DNA of 6,682 nt from Streptomyces katrae (lineage in GTDB: Bacteria; Actinomycetota; Actinomycetes; Streptomycetales; Streptomycetaceae). The notes below the pieces were generated by a model, which saw only the letters and a list, made by a program, of their open reading frames with translations, ran no database searches and had not been told where the DNA came from. Below are positions 1-5,417 of this stretch, one piece after another; positions within the stretch are counted from its first letter, which is position 1, and every line of letters starts with the position of its first letter. The DNA lies in the NCBI RefSeq assembly GCF_000966975.1, contig NZ_JZWV01000081.1:1-6682 (forward strand). Direction: 5' to 3'. The translations under genes and the position numbers were made by a program.

Positions 1-1042
1 GGTCCTTGTCCGCCCAGGATCGCGGCGGCGGCGGGCCCGACGGGGCCGCCCCGGGCTGCGGCAGCTCGCTCTCGGGCAGGGCCTTCGCCCGCTCCACGGC
101 GGCCATCCACTGGTCCAGCTGGCGCCGGCCCATCCGCTGCCCGTAGCCCGGCAGCGCCGACAGCGCGTGCACGTTCGCGGGGACGGCCAGGGCCGCCTCC
201 ACGATCGCGGCGTCGCCCAGCACCTTGCCGGGGGACACGTCACGGCGCTGCGCGATCCGGTCGCGGGCCTCCCACAGCTCCCGCACCACCGCCATCTGAC
301 GGCGGCGGCGCACCTTGTGCATGCCGGAGGTGCGGCGCCAGGGGTCCTTGCGCGGCGGGGCGGGCGGGGCGGAGGCGATGGCGTCGAACTCCTGGCGGGC
401 CCACTCCAGCTTGCCCTGCCGGTCCAGCTCCTTCTCCAGCGCGTCCCGCAGGTCCACCAGCAGCTCCACGTCCAGCGCGGCGTACCGCAGCCAGGGCTCG
501 GGGAGCGGGCGGGTGGACCAGTCGACGGCGGAGTGCCCCTTCTCCAGCTGGTAGCCGAGCACGCTCTCGACCATCGCCCCGAGTCCGACCCGGGGGAAGC
601 CGGCCAGCCGGCCCGCCAGCTCGGTGTCGAACAGGGTGGTGGGGGCCATGCCTATTTCCCGCAGGCAGGGCAGGTCCTGGGTGGCGGCGTGCAGGATCCA
701 CTCGGTGCCGGAGAGGGCCTCGCCCAGGGCGGAGAGGTCGGGGCAGCCGACCGGGTCGATCAGCGCGGAGCCCGCGCCCTCGCGGCGCAGCTGCACGAGG
801 TAGGCGCGCTGGCCGTAGCGGTAGCCGGAGGCGCGTTCGGCGTCGACGGCGACGGGGCCGGTGCCCGCCGCGAAGGCCGCCACGACCTCGGCGAGCGCCT
901 CGGCGTCGGCCACGACGGGCGGGATGCCCTCGCGGGGCTCCAGCAAAGGAATCGGCAGCCCATCGGACGAAACCTCTTCGTCCGGGGGGCCGCCCCCGGT
1001 GGTGGTGCGCAGGTGTGCTGCGGTCTCTTGGGCGTCGGTCAC
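1..1042 (-). CDS. rnd: RNase D family 3'-5' exonuclease with HRDC domain (3' end outside window)
   Basis: The frame is open from a GTG at 1042 to the window edge (347 codons), so the C-terminus is missing. The exonuclease domain spans about residues 35-205. All DEDDy metal-binding motifs are visible: Exo I 'VDAE' (D67, E69), Exo II with D123 in 'TQDLP' followed by 'FDTELAGRL' (D139), and Exo III 'YAALD' (Y187, D191). An HRDC nucleic-acid-binding domain follows at about 240-320 (basic 'RRRRQMAVVRELWEARD', then 'PGYGQRMGRRQLDQW'). This is the architecture of RNase D, a cytoplasmic exonuclease that trims the 3' ends of stable RNAs. The GTG at 1042 is the first start after an in-frame TGA at 1046-1048. 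No strong ribosome binding site precedes it, and a later GTG near residue 44 cannot be excluded. It lies downstream of the response regulator on the same strand, separated by GC hairpins. From memory, an RNase D/DUF3000 pairing also occurs in Mycobacterium (Rv2681/Rv2680). Family assignment is secure; the actual RNA substrates are not known from sequence. Confidence 0.93.
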   Translation of the reverse strand, partial: MTDAQETAAHLRTTTGGGPPDEEVSSDGLPIPLLEPREGIPPVVADAEALAEVVAAFAAGTGPVAVDAERASGYRYGQRAYLVQLRREGAGSALIDPVGCPDLSALGEALSGTEWILHAATQDLPCLREIGMAPTTLFDTELAGRLAGFPRVGLGAMVESVLGYQLEKGHSAVDWSTRPLPEPWLRYAALDVELLVDLRDALEKELDRQGKLEWARQEFDAIASAPPAPPRKDPWRRTSGMHKVRRRRQMAVVRELWEARDRIAQRRDVSPGKVLGDAAIVEAALAVPANVHALSALPGYGQRMGRRQLDQWMAAVERAKALPESELPQPGAAPSGPPPPRSWADKD

Positions 1043-1067
1043 CGGTCAAGGGTATCCGTGTATGTGA

Positions 1068-1103
1068 CGCGCCCGTCGCCGGAACGTTCCGTCGACGGGC
1101 GCG
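1068..1103 (-). terminator. GC-rich hairpin with nested palindrome, probable terminator of the response regulator gene
   Basis: An 11-bp perfect stem (CGCGCCCGTCG at 1068-1078, CGACGGGCGCG at 1093-1103) encloses a 14-nt loop. The loop itself contains a perfect 12-bp palindrome, CGGAACGTTCCG (1080-1091). It lies between the stop of the response regulator (1167) and the start of the RNase D gene (1042). No T-tract follows, as is common for Streptomyces terminators, so it could equally be an RNA-processing element or a protein-binding site just upstream of the RNase D start. Confidence 0.55.
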
Positions 1104-1118
1104 AAGGGTGGGGCACGG

Positions 1119-1155
1119 GCCCCGCCGGGGTTCGCCGGCGGCCGGCCCGCGGGGC
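1119..1155 (-). terminator. Second GC-rich hairpin directly after the response regulator stop
   Basis: The arms GCCCCGC (1119-1125) and GCGGGGC (1149-1155) can pair around a GC-rich interior that offers further CCGG-type pairings. It begins 12 nt beyond the response regulator stop codon on the minus strand, so termination is the simplest role. The stem is short, the interior is long and there is no T-tract, so support is modest. Confidence 0.35.
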
Positions 1156-1166
1156 TCAGGGCGGGG

Positions 1167-1829
1167 TCAGTGGATGATCCCCGTCCGCAGGGCGACGGCG
1201 ACCATCCCGGCCCGGTCGCCGGTGCCGAGCTTGCGGGCGATCCGGGCGAGGTGGGACTTGACGGTCAGGGCGGACAGGCCCATCGAGACGCCGATGGCCT
1301 TGTTGGACTGCCCCTCCGCGACGAGGCGCAGCACCTCGACCTCGCGGCCGGACAGCTCCCGGTAGCCGCCCGGGTGGCTCGGGGCACCCGGGGGGCGGCG
1401 GTGCATGCGGGCGGCGGCGGCACCGATGGGGGCGGCGCCGGGCCGGGTGGGGAGACCGATGTTGGTGCGGGTGCCGGTGACCACGTAGCCCTTCACACCG
1501 CCCGCGAGGGCGTTGCGCACGGCTCCGATGTCATCGGCGGCGGACAGGGCCAGGCCGTTCGGCCAGCCGGCGGCGCGGGTCTCGGAGAGCAGGGTGAGAC
1601 CGGAGCCGTCCGGCAGGTGGACGTCGGCCACGCAGATGTCGCGCGGGCTGCCGACGCGGGGGCGGGCCTCCGCGATGGACGACGCCTCGATCACGTCACG
1701 GACTCCGAGAGCCCACAGATGGCGGGTCACGGTGGAACGGACGCGCGGGTCGGCCACGACGACCATGGCCGTCGGCTTGTTCGGGCGGTAGGCGACCAGG
1801 CTTGCGGGCTGCTCGAGAAGAACGGACAC
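1167..1829 (-). CDS. Orphan NarL/LuxR-type response regulator with degenerate receiver domain
   Basis: A 220-residue DNA-binding protein. Residues about 20-125 form a receiver-like domain: 'MVVVADPRV' (D27), the likely phosphoacceptor D69 in 'CVADVHLPDGSGL', and S96 in 'LALSAADD' at the switch Ser/Thr position. Two usual features are missing. The acidic pair has only one Asp (A26-D27), and the conserved Lys after 'GYVV' is replaced by T118. An Ala/Pro/Gly-rich linker (about 126-156) leads to a LuxR/GerE helix-turn-helix at about 157-219 ('LSGREVEVLRLVAEGQSNKAI', 'TVKSHLARIARKLG'). No sensor kinase gene is adjacent. The GTG start at 1829 is fixed by a consensus AGGAGG five bases upstream. The family is clear, but the degenerate pocket suggests phosphorylation-independent or atypical control (inference). 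Target genes are unknown; autoregulation through its long upstream region is plausible. Confidence 0.9.
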   Translation of the reverse strand: MSVLLEQPASLVAYRPNKPTAMVVVADPRVRSTVTRHLWALGVRDVIEASSIAEARPRVGSPRDICVADVHLPDGSGLTLLSETRAAGWPNGLALSAADDIGAVRNALAGGVKGYVVTGTRTNIGLPTRPGAAPIGAAAARMHRRPPGAPSHPGGYRELSGREVEVLRLVAEGQSNKAIGVSMGLSALTVKSHLARIARKLGTGDRAGMVAVALRTGIIH

Positions 1830-1834
1830 CTAGG

Positions 1835-1840
1835 CCTCCT
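1835..1840 (-). promoter_or_regulatory. Ribosome binding site of the response regulator gene
   Basis: The minus strand reads AGGAGG, then five bases, then GTG at 1829. This is a full-consensus Shine-Dalgarno in a window where most starts have weak ones, and it settles the choice of start codon. Confidence 0.8.
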
Positions 1841-1935
1841 GGGGGAGTGGCGGGACGGGCCGGCTCGGGGAAGGAAGCCGGTGCGAACCGTGCGGATGGT
1901 CACTGACTCCTTCGGCACGTCACCCGCCCGGCTTT

Positions 1936-2005
1936 AGGGAATGATCACGATTTGGTGAGTAACAATTCGGGCAATTCGGACGCACGATCGATCAAGGGAT
2001 GATCA
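1936..2005 (-). promoter_or_regulatory. AT-rich upstream region of the response regulator with repeated motifs
   Basis: The 298 bp between the response regulator start and the DUF3000 stop contain no convincing gene. About 1930-2010 is markedly richer in A/T than the rest of the window. On the plus strand it holds a tandem repeat of CAATTCGG (1963-1970 and 1972-1979, 9-bp period). It also holds two near-identical copies of AGGGA(A)TGATCA (1936-1947 and 1995-2005), each with a TGATCA palindrome, and four GATC sites. This is the natural place for the promoter and operators of the response regulator, but I see no clear -35/-10 pair. Confidence 0.45.
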
Positions 2006-2069
2006 GAAGCCCGCCATGACCGCACGGCTTTGACGCTCCGTCACGCACCCGAACGATCGCCCCCGCGCC

Positions 2070-2122
2070 GCCGGACCCCGTCCGGCCGCCCCCGCACCCC
2101 CTCCGGACGGCCCCTCCGGGCC
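2070..2122 (-). terminator. Pair of short GC hairpins after the DUF3000 stop, probable terminator
   Basis: Reading away from the DUF3000 stop (2128-2130) there is first GGCCC-CTCC-GGGCC (2109-2122, 5-bp stem, 4-nt loop), then GCCGGAC-CCC-GTCCGGC (2070-2086, perfect 7-bp stem, 3-nt loop). Their position just past the stop codon favours termination or 3'-end stabilisation. There is no T-tract. Confidence 0.4.
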
Positions 2123-2127
2123 GCCCG

Positions 2128-2784
2128 CTACGGGTGGTGCGGACCGCGCCGCTGTGGCAGCGACACCACGCCCGGCGCCCCCTCCGCCGGGCCCGCCGGG
2201 GGCAGCCCCGCGATCTGGCACAGCAGCTCGCACCAGGACGCCAGGTGCGCGGAGGTGTCCGGCACCCCGCCGACCCCCTCCCGGGGGGTCCACGAGGCCC
2301 TGATCTCGATCTGCGTCGCCGGACGCCGCTCCCCGAGCCCCCCGAAGTAGTGCGAGCTCGCCATGGTCACGGTCCCGCTCGGCTCCCCGTACGCCAGCCC
2401 GCGCGCCTCCAGTGCCCCGGTCAGCCAGGACCAGCACACCTCCGGGAGCAGCGGGTCCGCCGCCATCTCCGGCTCCAGCTCCGCCCGTACCAGCGTCACC
2501 AGCCGGAACGTGCCCTGCCAGGCGTCGTGCCCGGCCGGATCGTGGAGCAGGATCAGCCGCCCGTCGGCCAGGTCCTCCTCCCCGTCCACGACCGCCGCCT
2601 CCAGCGCGTACGCGTACGGTGCCAGCCGCTGGGGCGGCTTCGTGGGATCGATCTCGATCCCGGGCCGCAGCCGCGCCTTGCGCAAGCCGTCGACCGCCCG
2701 TCGGAACGGGAGCGGGACCGAGCTCTCCTTCGCGCCGTCCACGCCGTCAGCGCCATCTGAAAATCGTCCCTGAGCCGCAGCCAT
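2128..2784 (-). CDS. DUF3000 family protein
   Basis: A 218-residue, soluble-looking protein with no signal peptide or membrane segment, matching the actinobacteria-restricted DUF3000 family in composition and context. Recognisable stretches are '[20 protein letters not shown]' (26-45), '[12 protein letters not shown]' (54-65), '[22 protein letters not shown]' split across 75-96, '[15 protein letters not shown]' (115-129), '[14 protein letters not shown]' (137-150), '[10 protein letters not shown]' (158-167) and '[17 protein letters not shown]' (180-196). No catalytic motif is evident and the biochemical function is unknown. The ATG at 2784 is preferred: it sits 7 nt after a TAGTCT -10-like hexamer, consistent with leaderless mRNA, and has no Shine-Dalgarno. 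An upstream in-frame extension to 2886 would cover the hemE promoter and start. It is divergent from hemE; association with hemE and RNase D genes is conserved in actinobacteria as far as I recall. Confidence 0.85.
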   Translation of the reverse strand: MAAAQGRFSDGADGVDGAKESSVPLPFRRAVDGLRKARLRPGIEIDPTKPPQRLAPYAYALEAAVVDGEEDLADGRLILLHDPAGHDAWQGTFRLVTLVRAELEPEMAADPLLPEVCWSWLTGALEARGLAYGEPSGTVTMASSHYFGGLGERRPATQIEIRASWTPREGVGGVPDTSAHLASWCELLCQIAGLPPAGPAEGAPGVVSLPQRRGPHHP

Positions 2785-2791
2785 GCCGGGA

Positions 2792-2797
2792 AGACTA
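2792..2797 (-). promoter_or_regulatory. -10-like TAGTCT for a leaderless DUF3000 transcript
   Basis: The minus strand reads TAGTCT, seven bases, then the ATG at 2784. TANNNT about 6-7 nt before a start codon is the usual geometry of leaderless actinobacterial promoters, and it explains the absent Shine-Dalgarno. No good -35 (TTGAC-like) is seen 17-18 nt upstream, so this is a prediction. Confidence 0.45.
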
Positions 2798-2849
2798 GGC
2801 GGAACGGGCGCCCGTGCGGCGCAGGGACACCCGTGCCGGGGCGGGCACT

Positions 2850-2867
2850 TCTTCATACGTGCGAAGA
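2850..2867. promoter_or_regulatory. Imperfect 18-bp palindrome just upstream of hemE
   Basis: TCTTCATACGTGCGAAGA is an inverted repeat with 7 of 9 matching positions per arm, centred between 2858 and 2859. It ends 8 nt before the hemE GTG (2876) and overlaps the only weak Shine-Dalgarno candidate (GAAG, 2863-2866). It lies in the 91-bp divergent gap shared with the DUF3000 gene. It could be an operator for a dimeric regulator; I cannot match it to a known consensus. Confidence 0.3.
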
Positions 2868-2875
2868 TTTGCCGC

Positions 2876-3894
2876 GTGAGCGCCACTACCAGCCCGCAGG
2901 GCCAGCCGAGTCAGACGTACGATTCCGCCTTCCTGAAGGCCTGCCGGCGCGAGCCGGTACCGCACACCCCGGTGTGGTTCATGAGGCAGGCCGGCCGCTC
3001 ACTGCCCGAGTACCGCAAGGTCCGCGAGGGCACCGCCATGCTCGAGTCCTGCATGCGCCCGGACCTGGTCACCGAGATCACCATGCAGCCGGTGCGCCGC
3101 CACGGCGTCGACGCGGCGACCTCGACATCAAGCCGGGCATCGGCCCGGTCGTCGCCCAGCCCATCCGGCGCCGCGAGGACCTCGCACAGCTGCGCGACCT
3201 CACCCCGGAGGACGTCGCGTACGTCACCGAGGCGATCGGCATGCTCACGGGTGAACTCGGCAGCACGCCGTTGATCGGCTTCGCCGGCGCGCCTTTCACC
3301 CTCGCGAGCTACCTCGTCGAGGGCGGCCCGTCCAAGAACCACGAGCACACCAAGGCCCTGATGTACGGGGACCCGGAGCTGTGGGCGGCCCTCCTCGACC
3401 GGCTCGCGGACATCACCTCCGCCTTCCTGAAGGTCCAGATCGAGGCCGGCGCCTCCGCGGTCCAGCTCTTCGACTCCTGGGTCGGCGCCCTGGCCCCGGC
3501 GGACTACCGCCGCTCGGTGATGCCGGCGTCGGCGAAGGTCCTGGAGTCCGTCGCCTCCTACGGCGTCCCGCGCATCCACTTCGGCGTGGGCACGGGCGAG
3601 CTGCTCGGCCTGATGGGCGAGGCCGGCGCGGACGTCGTGGGCGTCGACTACCGGGTCGCCCTGGACGAGGCCGCCCGCCGGGTCGGCCCCGGCAAGGCGC
3701 TCCAGGGCAACCTGGACCCCGCGGTCCTCTTCTCCACCCCGGAGGCCGTCGAGGCCAAGACGGACGAGGTCCTGGCCGCCGCGGCGGGCCTGGAGGGCCA
3801 CGTCTTCAACCTCGGCCACGGCGTCCTCCCGACGACGGACCCCGACGCGCTGACCCGCCTGGTGGACTACGTCCACACCCGTACGCAGCGCTAG
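2876..3894 (+). pseudogene. hemE: hemE, uroporphyrinogen III decarboxylase, disrupted by an internal ~46-bp frameshifting deletion
   Basis: HemE removes four acetate carboxyls from uroporphyrinogen III to give coproporphyrinogen III in the cytoplasm. From GTG 2876, residues 1-81 match the family ('[20 protein letters not shown]' with the substrate-binding Arg, to '[11 protein letters not shown]'). After 3118 this frame turns to nonsense and stops at TGA 3272-3274 (132 residues). The family sequence resumes in another frame at '[12 protein letters not shown]' (codon at 3118) and runs intact for 258 residues to TAG 3892-3894. This part includes 'ASYLVEGG' (Tyr), '[12 protein letters not shown]' (Ser), '[20 protein letters not shown]' and 'NLGHGVLP' (His). 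The two parts total 339 residues. Restoring the roughly 15 missing residues gives about 354, the usual Streptomyces length. The lost segment normally contains 'FSDIVVP', with the catalytic Asp (Asp86 in human UROD). An internal ATG at 3241 could start only a 217-residue fragment without the N-terminal active-site residues. No other lesion is visible, so the damage looks recent or artefactual. The GTG start matches the usual MSA-type N-terminus. Confidence 0.93.
3116..3120 (+). other. Deletion junction inside hemE
   Basis: The codons of '..VDAA' end at 3118, while the codons of 'DLDIK..' begin at 3118 in a frame shifted by one. In intact homologues about 15 codons (pattern IYFSDIVVPLKAIG plus one residue) lie between them, so the net loss is about 46 bp, which is not a multiple of three. 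If the ancestor read GCG-GCG-ATC on the left and ATC-GAC-CTC on the right, CGA (3117-3119) would be present at both ends. That fits deletion by short microhomology (inference). Confidence 0.8.
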
Positions 3895-3924
3895 CCGGAC
3901 ACGGCGCCACCGCTCCCGCGCCTC

Positions 3925-3961
3925 AACGCCGGCGGGGCCATGGACGGCCCCGCCGGCGTTT
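3925..3961. terminator. Bidirectional intrinsic terminator between hemE and the flavoprotein gene
   Basis: A perfect 15-bp inverted repeat (AACGCCGGCGGGGCC at 3925-3939, GGCCCCGCCGGCGTT at 3946-3960) flanks a 6-nt loop ATGGAC. It starts 30 nt after the hemE stop and ends 4 nt from the stop codon of the convergent gene (3965). The plus strand ends in a short TTT run and the minus strand correspondingly, so it can serve both converging transcripts. It is the strongest hairpin in the window. Confidence 0.88.
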
Positions 3962-3964
3962 GGG

Positions 3965-5347
3965 CTACACGCCCGCCGCCCGCACCGCCGAGACCGCCTT
4001 GCGGGCCGCGACCAGCACCGGGTCCCACACGGGAGAGAACGGCGGGGCGTAGCCCAGGTCCAGGGCGACGACCTGTTCCACCGTCATGCCCGCCGTGAGG
4101 GCCACCGCCGCCACGTCCACCCGCTTCGCGGACCCGGCCCCGCCCACGATCTGGACGCCCAGCAGACGGCCCGTACGCCGCTCCGCCAGCATCTTCACCG
4201 TCATCTCCGCCGCCCCGGGGTAGTACCCCGCCGTGTTCGTGGAGCGGATCGTGGCCGTCACGAAGCGCAGCCCCGCCGCCAGGGCGTCCTTCTCCCGCAG
4301 CCCCGTACGGGCGATCTCCAGGTCGCAGACCTTGCTCACCGCCGTGCCGACCACCCCCGGGAACGTCGCGTAGCCGCCGCCCACGTTCGAGCCGATGACC
4401 TGGCCGTGCTTGTTGGCGTGCGTGCCCAGCGGGATGTGCCGGTTGCGGCCCGCCACCAGGTCCAGGACCTCCACGCAGTCACCGCCCGCCCAGACGTCCT
4501 CCTGGCCCCGGACCCGCATCGACAGGTCCGTCAGCAGGCCCCCCGACTCCCCGAGCGGCAGCCCCGCCTCGCGGGCCAGGGACGTACGGGGCTCCACGCC
4601 GATGCCGAGCACCACCACGTCCGCCGGGTACTCCTCGCCCGACGCCGTGGCCACCGCCCGGGCCCGGCCCTCCTCGTCCTCCAGGATCTTCACCACCTCG
4701 GCGCCGGAGACCGTGACGATGCCCATGGCGTTCATCGCCCGGTGCACCAGGCCGCCCATGTCCGGGTCCAGCGTGGCCATCGGCTGCGGGCCGCGATGCA
4801 GGACGGTGACCTCGTAGCCCCGGTGGACCAGGGCCTCGGCCATCTCCACGCCGATGTAGCCGGCGCCGACCACGACCGCCCGGCGGCCCTCCGTACGCTC
4901 CAGGCTGCCGATCAGGCGCTGGCCGTCGTCCAGGGACTGGATGCCGTGCACCCCGTGCGCGCCGATCCCCGGCAGCTTCGGGCGGACCGGGCGGGCGCCG
5001 GTCGCCAGGACCAGCTTGTCCCAGCCCGTCCAGGACTCCTCCCCGCTGTCCAGGTTCCGGGCGCGCACCCGGCGGCCCGGCAGGTCCAGCTCCAGGACCT
5101 CCGTGCGGGTGCGCAGGTCGATGCCCCGGGCGCGGTGCTCCTCGGGGGTGCGGGCGATCAGGTCGTCCCGCTCCGTGACCTGCCCGCCGACCCAGTACGG
5201 GATCCCGCACGCCGAGTACGAGGTGAAGTGCCCCCGCTCGAACGCGGTGATCTCCAGTTCCCCGGCCCCCTTGAGCCGCCGGGCCTGGGACGCGGCGGAC
5301 ATCCCCGCCGCGTCACCGCCGACCACCACCAGTCGTTCCGCCGCCAT
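3965..5347 (-). CDS. FAD-dependent single-cysteine disulfide reductase (CoA-disulfide reductase / NADH oxidase-like)
   Basis: A complete 460-residue two-dinucleotide-fold flavoprotein. The FAD-binding motif is 'VVVGGDAAGMSAA' (G10-G15) with the ribose-binding Glu at E37. One redox Cys, C47, lies in 'SYSACGIPYWVGG', the class-III pyridine nucleotide-disulfide oxidoreductase signature rather than a CxxxxC pair. The NAD(P)H fold is 'VVVGAGYIGVEMAEAL' (about 158-173), and the second FAD motif is 'VWAGGDCVEV' (285-294). The C-terminal dimerisation domain (about 335-455) contains 'GYYPGA' (Y375/Y376) and 'GYAPPFSPVWDPV' (Y433), corresponding to the tyrosines that act across the dimer in staphylococcal CoA-disulfide reductase. 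There is no rhodanese domain. The usual Asn of the CoA-reductase 'SFxNC' motif is Ala here (A46), so the substrate (CoA disulfide, per/polysulfide, O2 or another disulfide) is open. The start is ATG 5347, with an AGGG-type weak ribosome binding site. It lies 70 bp downstream of the DUF4349 gene, codirectional, with no terminator visible between, so cotranscription is possible. Confidence 0.9.
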   Translation of the reverse strand: MAAERLVVVGGDAAGMSAASQARRLKGAGELEITAFERGHFTSYSACGIPYWVGGQVTERDDLIARTPEEHRARGIDLRTRTEVLELDLPGRRVRARNLDSGEESWTGWDKLVLATGARPVRPKLPGIGAHGVHGIQSLDDGQRLIGSLERTEGRRAVVVGAGYIGVEMAEALVHRGYEVTVLHRGPQPMATLDPDMGGLVHRAMNAMGIVTVSGAEVVKILEDEEGRARAVATASGEEYPADVVVLGIGVEPRTSLAREAGLPLGESGGLLTDLSMRVRGQEDVWAGGDCVEVLDLVAGRNRHIPLGTHANKHGQVIGSNVGGGYATFPGVVGTAVSKVCDLEIARTGLREKDALAAGLRFVTATIRSTNTAGYYPGAAEMTVKMLAERRTGRLLGVQIVGGAGSAKRVDVAAVALTAGMTVEQVVALDLGYAPPFSPVWDPVLVAARKAVSAVRAAGV

Positions 5348-5417
5348 CGCCCTGCCCGCCCTCCGCGCCGTGCGCCGTCGCCTCCGTTACGGGGACACGC
5401 TACGGGCGGACGGGCCG

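Noticed and set aside
240..1049. Minus-strand frame starting at TTG 1049 over the RNase D region
   Set aside because: It is Arg/Gly/Pro-rich with no motif; the neighbouring frame from GTG 1042 carries all RNase D motifs and is open to the window edge.
1080..1091. LexA/SOS box in CGGAACGTTCCG
   Set aside because: The actinobacterial SOS box needs four bases between GAAC and GTTC; here the halves abut.
1951..1962. BldD-like half-site (minus strand GTTACTCACC)
   Set aside because: Only the left half resembles the consensus; the right half does not match, so I do not claim a site.
2785..2886. N-terminal extension of the DUF3000 protein to a start at 2886
   Set aside because: It would overlap the hemE start and the whole divergent promoter gap, and the -10-like TAGTCT fits the ATG at 2784.
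2911..3876. Long open frame on the minus strand opposite hemE
   Set aside because: It mirrors the high-GC codon pattern of hemE, has no recognisable domain, and lies antisense to clear HemE family sequence.
2833..3894. A single continuous plus-strand frame covering the 3' part of hemE with its own ATG
   Set aside because: Its first ~95 codons are arginine/proline-rich nonsense lying over the genuine HemE N-terminus in another frame; only the part after 3118 is HemE.
2876..3894. Programmed ribosomal frameshift as explanation for the two hemE frames
   Set aside because: No slippery sequence is present at the junction, and about 15 conserved residues including the catalytic Asp are missing, which frameshifting cannot restore.
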